The translations under genes and the position numbers were made by a program. Under the pieces are notes generated by a model that saw only the letters and a list, made by a program, of their open reading frames with translations, searched no databases and was not told where the DNA came from. DNA of 64,000 nucleotides, taken from the NCBI RefSeq assembly GCF_032884065.1, contig NC_088880.1:36138827-36202826 (forward strand), read 5' to 3'. Numbering within the stretch: position 1 is the stretch's first letter; each line of letters begins with the position of its first letter. The stretch is from Artemia franciscana. Lineage: Eukaryota; Arthropoda; Branchiopoda; Anostraca; Artemiidae. Below are positions 34,186 through 44,524 of this stretch, one piece after another.

Positions 34186-35365
34186 GTTTCCACTTTGACG
34201 GATTTTTCCGTCAATAACGGATTTTTTGTCTTCGACGGATGAGAGTTTGATCTGTCGTATTTTTGACGGATTTTCAAAGTTCTTACATAAGAATTTAATT
34301 TAGTTGTTTTTATTCTCAAATCACTCTGATCTTTCCTGAGTATCAATCTTTACTTTTGTTTCTTGGTTGTTTTCCGTTCCGACTATTTTCCAACCAGGTT
34401 TGATTCCCAGCCAGACTAATTAGCTCGCCTACTCCAGTCTAGAAACTGGTTTGGGGTTAACACGATCAAGTCGCATGATCTACTTGTCAATTAGCCGTGA
34501 GCTATGCAGTGAGTCAGGTTAGGTTGATTCCTGCGATTTATTTATACCGGGCTCCCGGTAAGTCCAGAGTCCGGGCCCGGGAGACAGAGTTAGTACTGTA
34601 TTATATTAAAGCGGGGAAGCTATTGGAAACTGAGGAGGCGTTTTGTTGCATACGTTGATACGATACGCGGTTAGTAAATAGGCTACTTCAAGAAATTGAA
34701 TAAAAAAAAAAAGTTTTTTTAACTGAAAGTAAGGAGCGACATTAAAACTTAAAACGAACAGAAATTACTTCGTATATGAAAGGGGCTGCTCCCTCATTAA
34801 CACCCCGCACTTTACGCTAAAGTTTGGCTCTTTCTCTTAACTCTACTTTTTAAAACAGTAAAAAACTTTAGCGCAAAGAGCTGGGTGTTAATGAGGGAGC
34901 AGCCCCTTTCATATACGAAGTAATTTCTGTTCGTTTTAAGTTTTAATGTTGCTCCTTACTTTCAGTTAAAAAAACTCAATTTTTTATTTGATTTCTGAAC
35001 GTTTTTGAATTAATGCATATTTTGATTTTGGCCAGCGCATGATTTCTCCAACCCTCTTATCTATCCCCATTCACACCACCTTTTTCAAGGGGTGAATAAA
35101 TAGAATTTTAAGCATCTTTTTCTCGTTTGACAGCCCACGGATCTGGTGGAATATATTTTGGGAGCAGCATTGAACTCCAGGAAATGTTTTAACAGAGCAC
35201 ACTGTTCTGCTTATAGTAACTGCTTATCACAATATCACAATAGTTATCACTGCTTATCACTGCTTATCTAGCAGTTATCACTGCTTATCACAATAGTTCT
35301 ATTTGAAGAGATTTTTGTTATGGATTTTGAGGATTTTTTAACGAAAAATTTGACGGATTTTTGCT
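34186..35365. mobile_element. Insertion inside element L with 'tttgacggattttt' ends
   Basis: About 1.18 kb that separates two parts of one element L copy. Its left end has repeated 'ttgacggatttttccgtcaa' and 'gacggatgagag', and its right end has 'aaaatttgacggatttttgct'. The ends therefore share GACGGATTTTT in the same orientation. It contains a unique GC-richer stretch (34380-34640: 'ccgggctcccgg', 'ccgggcccggg'), a complete foldback module (34705-34985) and short CACTGCTTAT repeats (35215-35300). No coding sequence. Class unknown. Confidence 0.5.
34705..34985. repeat. Foldback module nested in the insertion
   Basis: Complete inverted arms from 'aactgaaagtaaggagcg' to 'acgctaaagtttgg' and back to 'gctccttactttcagtt'. 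The arms differ at only a few positions and the loop is ~45 bp. It is followed by 'atttctgaacgtttttgaa', which in full element L copies lies just outside the module, inverted. It may therefore be the end of an inverted, truncated element L. Confidence 0.85.
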
Positions 35366-37070
35366 TTGATGAGGCTGCTTCCTCATCAACGCCCCGCTCT
35401 TTACGCTAAAGTTTTGTACTGTTTTAAAAAGAAGAGTTGAGAGAAAGAGTCAAACTTTAGTGTAAAGAGCGGGGCGTTTATGAGGAAGCAGCCCCTTTCA
35501 TATACGAAGTAATTTCTGTTCGTTTTAAGTTTTAATGTCGCTCCTTACTTTCAGTTTAAAAAAACTTGTTTTTTTATTTAATAAGTAAAAGAGAACTAAT
35601 ACATTGTAGTGATAGCAATCAGAGCAGAGAGCGCCTTGCTTGTTCGAGTATTATAATTGCTACAATCAGACCTAACCTGAAACATGCCTGAGAAGCATAA
35701 AGGTACATTATTATTACCATTATACTTAAACACAAATAACAGGATATCTAATGCTATCCATTAATATTTATAGATGTTGTGATTCATTGCAGTTTGATAA
35801 AGCTAATTTAATAAATTCTCTCTCTTTTTTTATTTAATTTAATACGAAACCAGCTGCTAACCTCATTTCCTACCTTAACCGCAGCAAAATTATTCTCGTA
35901 CATAGCACTAATCACTTTAATATATTTGTCTGGTATACCATATAAGGATAAGATCTTACTAAAGCACTTCTATCAACAGAATAGAACGCTTGCTCATAAT
36001 CAATAAAACTGAGGACCAAAGGTGTTTGACAACTAAGGCACTTCTTAATTATAACCTAAGAGTAGAAATTTGGTCGAAACATCCTCTTCCTTTTCTAAAA
36101 CCCGCATTGTCCTTCTCTTAAAAATTTTTCTACAGCATCTCTCATTCTAAAAAGTATCATATTACTAAGTAATTTGCTACCTACAGAGACCAGACTAATG
36201 CCTCGATAATTACGACAATCGATATATTACTTGACATTTACGGTGGTTTAATTAAGGTTTTCCTAAAATTGTTAAATACTTCCCTTTTTTCAAAAATCAT
36301 ATTCATAGTCTTCAGTAACTTATTTCTTACCTCAGAGCCACCATATTTAAGAAACTCATTTACCGCACTATCAGCACCTGGGGGCTTATTATTTTTTTAA
36401 TCCTTTTAGTAATGTCGCTAATTCTTCCTAAAAACACAAATCTTCCTTCACATCCTTGGCATCACAAACTTCTTCATTTTCTTTTATATCTTTTGCTGCA
36501 ACTGTACCTCGGTTTAGCACATTCTCAAAATGTTCCGCCCATCTCTCTTTAACTCTGTTCTTATCACTAATTGTGGCCCCGTTCCTATCTTTAACTGGGA
36601 CAAGTTCGGATTGACTACTTCCTCTCAATTTATTAGCATGCCAGTACAATATATTACTATTATGCCCTCCAGCTACATCTTCCTTATCCTCGGTAATTTT
36701 GTCCATGGCCTCCACTTCACACCTCCTTAGTTCATATTTTAATGCTTTCTCCACTTACTTTACATTCCTTTTGTTTTCATATGATCTATCACACAGATAA
36801 GTCTTACACAAACCCCTTCTACTCTTTATTAAACATAAAGCTTCTTCACAAATATTCCTAGATGCAGTCCTAACTTTCTTCCCATAGACACCATCAGCAA
36901 TTTCACAAATTGTTTTTTTTTTTTAATTATTCCAACCATCTTTGATATTGTCAAATTTTAAACTCTTATGTTTAGTATTCATCTGTTCCTGGAAAGTTCC
37001 TTTCAAATTCTCATCATGGAGTCTACAACATGTTGGTAGACATCATAGTCTACCAACATTCGGAATTATG

Positions 37071-37147
37071 AATTAATCTTTTTCTCGAAAAAATAGCGAA
37101 ATTTAGTTAATAGTATGTATTAGTAATTAATGTCACATACATGGATA
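37071..37147. other. Short spacer
   Basis: AT-rich spacer between the retrotransposon's 5' limit and repeat R2. Nothing recognised. Confidence 0.4.
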
Positions 37148-37551
37148 CAGTGGCGGAATTTCAAAACCCTGGGGGGTTCGGAGTTGGAGTCGATTTTCCC
37201 AAATCAATTGAAAATAACAGTGAAAACTGAAAAATGAGCCATATAGTCATATATATAAGGTATATATATACCTTATGCCATAATATAAATATAGCCATAT
37301 AATATATAATATAGCCATATAATATAGATATAGCCATATAATATACATATAGCCATAAGGCAGAGATATGCTGAGAAATCTGACACGTCTCTGTGGATGC
37401 TTGAATTATGCAGGCTTATCCTAGTTTTGACAAAAAAATTTGAAAAAAACTAAATTTCAGCTGGTGGAGGGGGAAAACTACGGTTTGGAGGGGAAAACTG
37501 GGATCTAGGGGCAGTTGCCCCAAGTCAAATTGCGAATCACACCCCTGGACA
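37148..37551 (+). repeat. Dispersed repeat R2, copy 1, with expanded internal ATATAGCC array
   Basis: Begins 'agtggcggaatttc', contains 'aatgagccatatag', 'ggatgcttgaattatgcaggc' and 'ggggcagttgcccc', and ends 'tcacacccctgga'. It matches 38355-38640 block by block. The ends (gtggcgtaattt and aaattacgcccc in better copies) are imperfect inverted repeats, as in MITE-type elements. Copy 1 has an extra AT-rich array at 37236-37360, built on 'atagccatataatat', including a palindrome around 37258-37275. Confidence 0.72.
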
Positions 37552-37954
37552 CAAATAATTAATTTCTTTAATTATTGTAATTAAGCAACACAAATATCAT
37601 GATTTCACAAAACATCGTACCCAAAAAGCTTCACCCACCAACACCGGAGGCCGATCCTTCGGTTTTAACATCCTCCAGGATTAATCGAAATTTCATCGAC
37701 GCCTCTGTATGTAAAATTCGTAACATATATCAAATCAGCTCTTTTCAATAGTGTTTGATAATTAGTGTATGCAACAGAGCCTGGGTTGCTGTTTAACAGA
37801 TAACTCTACCGTGACTGCCAGGACTTTATATCAAACATTTAATATTATAATTTGTTTCAAAAACCAAAATTTTCCCATCATCTCCTCGTGATTTTTATTT
37901 ATGTGGTAAGTTCAGTAATCCTTGGCAAACTTGTGGTTTACTAGCAGAAAGGTA
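37552..37954. other. Intergenic, nothing recognised
   Basis: AT-rich DNA with no supported features. Confidence 0.4.
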
Positions 37955-38190
37955 AAGGTAAAGAAAACGGCGTTAGACTTTACAGTCTCTACCGGCGGTG
38001 CTGATCTCCGTTACTTGGCCTTTCAACCAGGAAGTGTTGGGTGGCTGGGGGCCAACCATCCTATGCTTTCGCACACCCTTCCTGTTTATCTTCCCCAGAT
38101 TTCTCCAGGTACCCATTTTGAGCTGGGCCGACTCTGGCTGAGCTTACAGAGTAACGCTATTAGCAGAAAACTTTGTAGTAAAATGGAGAA
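37955..38190 (+). repeat. Dispersed repeat R1, copy 2
   Basis: Contains 'ggcgttagactttacagtc', 'ctaccggcggtgctgatctc', 'caaccaggaagtg', 'cacacccttcctgtttatc' and 'gagctgggccgactctggctga'. The last two thirds match 1440-1615. GC content is higher than the surroundings. The 90-residue frame through it (37922-38194) is repeat translation. A SINE-like origin is possible but not shown. Confidence 0.65.
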
Positions 38191-38354
38191 ATAAGATTGT
38201 GCAGCAAAAAGTAAATTTTATGAGTTAAAAAAATTGCTTCTTATCATTAATTTATGTTTTAATCCTTGAGCAATTATTCGTCACCCTGAAATTAACAAGT
38301 TCATTGCAATTGATTTTTGTAGTTTGGTGTTCAAAAAAGTAATTGGAATTATTC

Positions 38355-38640
38355 TGTGGCGTAGTTTCATCAAAATCGGGGGGGGGGACATGTAGCCAAT
38401 TTTCTAAAATCAAGTGAAAATGACAGTGAAAAGGAAAAAATGAGCCCTATAGTGCCATAAGGGTAAAGATACACTGAAGAAAACTGACCTGTTTCTCCGG
38501 ATGCTTGAATTATGCAGGCCTAGTCTCTGAAATTTTTTTTTCAGAAACTAAAATTTCAGCTTGGGGGAGACTCAGGTCTGGTGGAGAGAATGAGTTCTGG
38601 GGGCAGTTCCCCCTACCCCATAGCAAATTACGCCCCTGGA
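38355..38640 (+). repeat. Dispersed repeat R2, copy 2
   Basis: Begins 'tgtggcgtagtttcatc' and ends 'aaattacgcccctgga', forming imperfect inverted ends. It shares 'aatgagccctatag', 'ggatgcttgaattatgcaggc', 'actaaaatttcagc' and 'gggggcagttcccc' with copy 1. It lacks the expanded AT array. Non-coding. Confidence 0.72.
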
Positions 38641-39654
38641 ATTTCTTAGTTATGTTCAAAATGCTTATTAAAACCTATTAAATTAACCAGCTCCTTAGTG
38701 TGCTTCAGAGCTCAATAGGCTGTCAGTGTTGTATAGACAGAATAAATTTTGGTATTTATCTACCAAAACAAACCAAAAATCTTTCCTACCCGAACTCTTC
38801 TCTAAAGACACTTCAGAGCTGCAAAATTTTTGAGCCAATGATTTTTAAGTTTCAACTACAACTTTTAGTGTTGCTGTGAATATGTGAAAAAAATGCATAG
38901 TGGGAGAGGCAGACGACCAGACTTTAAAGGAGTTCTTTAAACCAGTTCCTACACCAGTTCTTCAAACTAGTTCTCTTCATTTTTATATTACTAGTGTAGC
39001 ACTCATGTTGTTGTACAAAAAGTATTCAACACAACGCAAAGTTATTGCAACCAGTTATAATGACCAATATCGAGCCGGCAAAAGTAGGCGTCGGTTCACG
39101 GGAAATTATACGAAGAGGTTTTCTCTGGGGGGGGGGAGGCAAAGCTATCATTTCTAACTTTGCAATGAAAATACCCTAATAAAATGCTTTTTCCACAAAA
39201 TTCCGACAATATAAGGTTTTTCAGAATCCAAGGATAACAAAATCTAGGAGGGAGAAAAAGCCCTCCCCACCTGCCTATTTTACGCCACAGCTGGTTTTTT
39301 TTTGTTATTTTGATGATTTTTTCGTTAGTTGATGATTTTAAGTTGGAGGGCTTGTGATCTAAGCAGCTTTAAGACCCGGCTAACAGATTTTCCTTTGGGG
39401 TGTCTTTTGCCACAAACATATAAAGTGTCTCTTATTATTATTAGCATTTTCATTGCCTCTATTCTTCTTATTATCTTTTCTTTCTTATTTTCCTTTTTAT
39501 TGTCTCTCCTTTCCCGGCAAGGCAATTCGAAAAATTACTCTTGTTAACGTGAATCACTTCAAACCTAATATGAATATAACAGTTATAGCTAGAGCTGTAA
39601 CCAAGTAAAATAAGAAAATAGAACAATGTTCTATTTTAACTTTTTTAGTGGGTA
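38641..39654. other. Intergenic, nothing recognised
   Basis: AT-rich. A G run lies at 39128-39137. Open frames of 66-85 residues have no recognisable domains. No gene is supported. Confidence 0.4.
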
Positions 39655-41200
39655 AATAACATGAGTTAAATAAATTAAGGAGCAACATTAAAAATTAAAA
39701 CGTACAGAAATTAAGCTGTATATGAGAAGGGCTTCCTCTTTCTCAATACCTTTCTCTTCAAGCTAAATTCTTTTTAGTACAAACATTTTATTCTTTTAAA
39801 CGGCCCTTGCGTTAAAGAAATCTTTCATAGAGAATTGGGACATAAAGTTAAACTGTGAGGCAAAGAAGAGTGAGCTATTGAGAAGCGGGCAGCCCTCCTC
39901 GTATGCGGAATAATTTCTGCTCGTTGCTTCTTACTGTCAGGTGATTTTTTTTTATATTTCTGAATGTTTTTCAAATAGTGCTGGAAAATCCAAGGCAGGG
40001 GCAATGATGTACTGCGGAGAGAGCAGTTCTCCACATACAGAGTAATTTCTGTTCGTTGTAAGCTTTAATGTTGATCCTTACTTTCAGTAAAAAATTTTAC
40101 CCCACAAGAAATTTCCATAGACAGTTCCACCTGAAAAATTCTCCTTAGCCTTCTTTCATTTGGAAAAAACACTTATTTTTTTTAGTTCTCTTACTTTTTT
40201 CAAATTATATTGGAAATCCCCACCACCACTTTGGCAGCCCCTCTCTCCATTGGAGAGTCTCTCAAATCGAAATTTCTCCATGGAGAATTTCTCCCGTGGA
40301 AAATTCCCTATTGGAAATTTCTGCAGTGGAAAATACCCACACACACACACTCGGAAAAAATTCCGAAAAATTCTTCCCCAAAAAATTCCTACCCTGTCCA
40401 ATATTTCCCAGGACTATTCCCCGGGACATTTCCATGTGCAAGGGTCACCAAAAAGAAAATAGGACAAATAAAAAATAATTTCGTATGGGAATTTTGGCAA
40501 ATTCTCACCGTGTAAAATTTCCTCTGAAACTTCAACCCTTGAAATATCCCTTCCCACGAGAAATCTTCTTTGTGGAAAATACATCTCCCATCCTGGAATA
40601 AGTTTCTATGCTTCCCAATTACAAATATTGCATGTAAACAATGGGTAAATTGGGTACTATAGAGTTCTTTCCCCATGGTCTGTGGGTGGCGGAGGGTGGC
40701 CATGTCATCCTGAGAGGCATAGCTATTGGACCGTTCAAGTATGTTGAACAAAAGGGCTATCTAAGTTTCCGTTTGAGTGAGAACTTCCCGATCTTCCAGG
40801 ACTTTTAGTTCAATACAATCTCAACCCAGTGAAAAAAACATTCTTCTGTATAAAAAAAGAAGAAAAAACACGAAATTCCATAATTTTGCATATGGGAGCT
40901 TTAAACCTCTACAGTAGGGTTAGCTGATAAGTTGAATCTGATGGAGAAATTTTCATCAGGATTCTTGATATGCTAGTGGATGATACCCCCTTTTTTCGAA
41001 AATCAGGCAATTTTTTCCGACTTGTAGCCATTGATGGGTAACATTGAACTTACTGAATTTTGTATGCTTGGAATCAACATAAAAAGTCAATTCTTTTGAT
41101 CAATCTATTGCTGTCAAAATTCTGTTTTATAGAGTTTCGGTTACTATTGGGTCGAGCTGCTCCTTACTTACAGCTTTTCTACCATGAACTGTTATTCGTC
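39655..41200. mobile_element. Two degraded element L segments, the second inverted
   Basis: 39655-39960 resembles a foldback segment of element L in plus orientation ('ggagcaacattaaaa' to 'agagtgagctattgagaag'). From about 40030 to 41195 the minus strand follows element L: the 5' end lies near 41193 ('aacagttcatggtagaaaagctg'), and 'aaaactctataaaacagaatttt' and the 'aacccta' block follow. The stretch 40230-40400 is an expanded run of 'tttctccatggagaa'-like palindromic units plus (CA)n. Open frames here are shadows. Confidence 0.6.
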
Positions 41201-42935
41201 TGATATTCATATTATTAGCTGATATTCGTCTTATTAATGTTAATGTCAAGAAATGAAGGAGGCTTGATACCACTATTCGTCAAACAAGACCAGCCAGAAT
41301 GATAGTTAAGGCGGGCTTTTAGCTATTAGAAACACTTTTATTCACCTCTTTTATTGGTACTGACTTGCTTAAGCGTTAAATTTAAATTAAACTAAATTTA
41401 GACGAAGCGATTATTAGGCTTACTTTGCCTGAGAATAATCAATGTTAGTTTCTGCAGCCTAAAACTTACCGATTTCATTTCAAAACTGTTTCAACATGGA
41501 GTAATTACTTAAGTTTGAACTTCATTGCCACTGATTAAACGAAATAATGTCGCACCCACACTGGATTTTATCATGGATTTCTTTATTTATTATTATTAAT
41601 ATAAATTAATCATGAAATCATTATTTATCAGGAATATCAGATTTATTATTTTATGATTTATATTTTATTATCATTATTATCATTATATTTTATGATTATA
41701 TTTTATCATTATTTATCATTATTGTTCATTTATATATTATATTTTATATTTTATTATCATTTATATGATTTATTATCATTATTTATCAGAAACATTATTT
41801 ATCATGGATTTCTAAAGTAGCGTTTTGTGTCTTTATCAGAAAACAGTTAAATCGTTGCCTCCCTTCATTTTCGTGAATTGGTGCCCCTGGAAACTCTTAG
41901 GACTTAAGGACTTAGGACTTTATTAACACAGGCACCTACCTACTATACTTACCTAGCTGGGTAACAGACGACCGTCGAAGCCTCGCCAATGCCCATTATT
42001 TCGCTCTAGCATCTCAATGCACAAATGATTCCTTAAAGCAAAACAGGAGAATAAGACCCGAGGCTACTAAAAACAGGACCGATACTGATATTTTAATTTA
42101 GATAATTTCAAACGCTGAAAAAGTTTTTCTGCACGACATCTTGCAGAAGTTCACATTACTCTGCGATTAGAAGACAAGCAAGAGCGAGAACTACATATAC
42201 ATAAGAAGCCTGCCGTTTGCTGAGTGCCAGGGCCCGATCAAAGCATGGTCTCTTGGTAGTGTGTATATTCCCTATGTAGTATGTTATAAAGCGTATTATA
42301 ATATTATAAAGCGCCCTATGTAAGTTAATTTCGCATTGTAAAATATGATTGCTTCATTAATTAACCGTCTTGAAGGTCAGCTGAACCTTGAAAACTTGCC
42401 AAAAATAACTTTTTTAAAGAAAATGGTGCCTGATTAACCATTAATTTATTTATCTTTTTCTTTTTTAAATTTTTGACAAACCGGGCAATGAAGAGAGTAG
42501 GGGACAATTCCCCAAATTGTCATTTTTGTAGATAAGACACGATATTCCAGAATATAGATTAGGAATCTTTTTTTTTTCACTTACGTTGTTCTACGGACTT
42601 GAAATTTTTTATTCTGGGTTTGGCTCTACATCCTCTGCACTTAGAAGAGATCCCAACAGGAGGGGGAACATTGACAACAAGATTTTAAAGAATACCTTCC
42701 CCTTTGTATCTCTCCTTTAAAAACTAAATGTAGGAAAATTAAACAAAAACAGCTTTTCTTGTTTGAGTCAGGGCAAGAGAGGTACGCACTTCTGCAGAGG
42801 AGGGGGAGATGCGCGGGATACTATTATCATGCCTAAAATTCACTTTACTGAGTTCTCTAAGCTCTTTTACCCGGTGCTAATTAACTATAGTGCTAATTAC
42901 TCTACAGGAAGATAAAAACGGCAAACATTAAAAAA
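41201..42935. other. Intergenic with AT-rich simple sequence
   Basis: 41560-41815 is a TTATCATTATT-type low-complexity patch. 42165-42245 matches the minus strand of 47808-47890. Otherwise nothing is recognised. The 3' end of the next gene (minus) comes in from the right. Confidence 0.5.
42165..42245 (+). repeat. Short dispersed repeat R3, copy 1
   Basis: Direct counterpart of the inverted block at 47808-47890, sharing about 60 of 80 positions by eye. No coding capacity and no internal promoter seen. Confidence 0.6.
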
Positions 42936-42937
42936 TA

Positions 42938-42943
42938 TTTATT
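42938..42943 (-). promoter_or_regulatory. Candidate polyadenylation signal for the 43.0-kb gene
   Basis: On the minus strand AATAAA occurs here, about 90 nt after the stop codon of the gene at 43030. Hexamer evidence only. Confidence 0.4.
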
Positions 42944-43029
42944 CCATTAAAAATAAATCTGTGACGCAATAAATCTGTGTTTACCATTAACAATTTTTCT
43001 TCTAGTTATATTTAGGAAACGTTAAAATT

Positions 43030-43743
43030 CTAGCTGGGCTGTTGGAGCATTTGAATAACCCTTCCCACACCTTGAAACATTTGCATCCACTGACGAGCAC
43101 TGATGGTAGGCCTACTTGTTTGACGATTATTTAATTGTGGATTATTTACGACAATGGCATCGGTGCTGTCTGAGGAAATGGGGGATGCCACCCCGTCACC
43201 TCCTGGATAAAACGGTCCTTGTAAACTCGGTGAACCTCCACTGGAAGGAGGGGGGCTTGGTGGGAAAACTCCTCCACCAGAAGGAGGGGGGCTTGGTGGG
43301 AGAATGCCTGCACCTCCTCCTCCACCTGTTGGTGGAAGAACTCCTCCACCTCCTCCTCCGAAAGGATTTTGGATAAAATTCTGTACAGGTTGGAACACAC
43401 CACCAAAAGGAGCAATACCAGGAGGTGGAGCTGTGCCTTGACCAAAGAAAAGGGGGCAAATTCTTCCCATACCGAAGAAGGTCATCAATCCACATTTGAA
43501 TTGTCTTTGGCTGTCAGCAAGGTTTTGTAACGAAGGTCTTAAATTTCCAAAAACTTGTCCTGTATTAAAAAAAAATCTTCCTTGTTGATTGTCCCTAATA
43601 ATCTCCTGATTTGGAGAGTTTTTCGGGGGTATGATATAGACATCATTAGAAGGGGGACTTTCCACTTTGGGTGGTATAATGTAGACATCTTGAGGCATAG
43701 GACTTGAATTTGATATGGTAACCAGGAAGACACTGAGAAGTAA
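43030..43743 (-). CDS. Secreted Pro/Gly-rich protein with C-x11-C domain, main exon (paralogue 1)
   Basis: The exon starts after a good acceptor (ttcatttcag on the minus strand) at 43743 and encodes 237 residues. It begins LLLSVFLVTISNSS, the core of a signal peptide. Next come two DVYIIPPK repeats, a 56-residue block with RQFKCGLMTFFGMG and CPLFFG then TAPPPGIAPFGGVFQP, a long low-complexity Gly/Pro part (GGGGG, PPSPPPSGGG), and a hydrophilic tail ending WMQMFQGVGRVIQMLQQPS. The 56-residue block has 34 identities, ungapped by eye, to the gene at 54.4-55.1 kb. The family is not one I recognise. Extracellular matrix, eggshell or cuticle function is inferred from composition and secretion only. 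The ATG lies in an upstream exon. Confidence 0.8.
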   Translation of the reverse strand, partial: LLLSVFLVTISNSSPMPQDVYIIPPKVESPPSNDVYIIPPKNSPNQEIIRDNQQGRFFFNTGQVFGNLRPSLQNLADSQRQFKCGLMTFFGMGRICPLFFGQGTAPPPGIAPFGGVFQPVQNFIQNPFGGGGGGVLPPTGGGGGAGILPPSPPPSGGGVFPPSPPPSSGGSPSLQGPFYPGGDGVASPISSDSTDAIVVNNPQLNNRQTSRPTISARQWMQMFQGVGRVIQMLQQPS

Positions 43744-43791
43744 CTGAAATGAAAAAATGAATATCAGTTTAAATAGGTGAAGCAAACTCAC

Positions 43792-43827
43792 CAAATCGTA
43801 TTGGGAGGGGTAAAAAATAGTGCCCAT
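43792..43827 (-). CDS. Candidate first coding exon of the 43.0-kb gene
   Basis: On the minus strand an ATG at 43827 opens 12 codons (MGTIFYPSQYDL), ending exactly at a GTGAGT donor (43791-43786). A 48-nt intron would lead to the acceptor at 43744 in phase 0. The joined N-terminus then runs into LLLSVFLV, which makes an acceptable signal peptide. The open frame also happens to read through the tiny intron, so transcript evidence is needed. An exon farther upstream is also possible. Confidence 0.4.
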
Positions 43828-44524
43828 AGAGGTAATAAGTTCAAATTTCAATCCTTTTTATTTTTCTTTCTTTGTAGACAGGTATTACACCATTCTTGAC
43901 AAATTTCACAATAATGACATAGGAATTTTTTTTTTTTTTTTTTGCATTTCTTGACCTATTCCATCTTCTACATTTTTGTACAAGTACATTTTTATCCATA
44001 TATGTACATTTATACATTTTTTGTAAAAATCCATATTTGTACATTTTTATCAATATACTTGCACGTTTCATCCCATTACTTTCTAACAAATAGAAATAGT
44101 CTGACAAACGTTGTCCGCGATGATCAGGATCATTGATCATTTGATCATTTGAGACTGAACAACTATTTCTTTATTTTGAAAAACAGTATAAAAAAAAATT
44201 GCGCACGATAAAGGAATTTGTGATTCTTTTGGAAAATAATCAATTTTTTCTAAACAGTCTCTGCCATTACTTTGTATTTCCGAATGCAACCTCGCTTTCG
44301 GATAGAATGAAAGGGTAACTTGTCACAAGTATCCATCTGAACAAAAAATCAATAAAAGGAATTACTCAGATCTCATTTGCTCGGTACCAAAGACTGTTTT
44401 TATTGCGAGTGGTGCTTTTTATTCGTCATTACGTCCTACAGATATGTAGGGTACCTCCATAGGAGGCACGAAATTTGCATATTAGTTAATTAGGAAATTT
44501 GCATATTAATTAATTGCAATTAAT
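43828..44524. other. Intergenic with a 'tacatttttat' repeat patch
   Basis: Includes a T18-19 run at 43927-43945. At 43965-44070 a patch repeats 'tacatttttatccatat' and variants about five times at a spacing of 22-30 bp. No gene is supported. The promoter of the 43.0-kb gene should lie here on the minus strand, but no clear TATA box could be assigned. Confidence 0.45.

Larger units (their letters stand above)
33826..35845 (+). mobile_element. Element L inserted in the retrotransposon, itself carrying another insertion
   Basis: Starts CAAACAGTTCGTGG at 33826, where the retrotransposon RT frame breaks (just before the PFIWI block on the minus strand). Element L 5' sequence runs to about 34185 ('ggcagatcacggatgcg') and resumes about 35370 ('gctgcttcctcatcaacgcc') with the loop and right arm of the terminal foldback, to about 35585. 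Another ~250 bp of AT-rich DNA follows before the RT frame resumes at about 35845. The middle (34186-35365) is a separate insertion. Confidence 0.75.
32870..37070 (-). pseudogene. Non-LTR retrotransposon, minus strand, RT to 3' end, split by an insertion
   Basis: Read on the minus strand from 37.05 kb: a linker ('FQEQMNTKHKSLKFDN', 'CEIADGVYGKKV'), then frame 36754-36428 ('VEKALKYELRRCEVEAMDKI', 'LVPVKDRNGATISDK', 'ERWAEHFENVLNR'). RT blocks follow: 'NYRGISLVSVGSKLLSN' (about 36190), 'LREGQCGF' and 'FIDYEQAFYSVD' (about 35990), 'VKVGNEVSSWF' (about 35860). After a 2-kb insertion come 'PFIWIILMD' and 'SADDLSILDE' (catalytic ADD, about 33680). Frame 33600-33265 has 'KVWKNTKISLQTKMRILEG' and 'SSEAWALRKGDEDLLDVF'. 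The 3' end reads to 'CVGLRWPGAAVSC'. Frameshifts and stops inactivate it. The family has an endonuclease upstream, absent here. Confidence 0.85.

Noticed and set aside
37955-38190. tRNA or tRNA-derived SINE head
   Set aside because: GC-richer and repeated, but no cloverleaf and no convincing A/B box pair could be drawn.
38900-39157. 85-residue frame as a possible gene
   Set aside because: No domain, no signal peptide, runs into a G homopolymer; composition is like neighbouring non-coding DNA.
40160-40515. Overlapping 100-residue frames on both strands
   Set aside because: Arise from a degenerate, palindromic 'tttctccatggagaa' expansion inside an inverted element L copy.
43116-43495. Three overlapping frames within the 43-kb gene region
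   Set aside because: Shadows of the GC-richer Gly/Pro-coding exon; only the annotated frame carries the domain shared with the paralogue.
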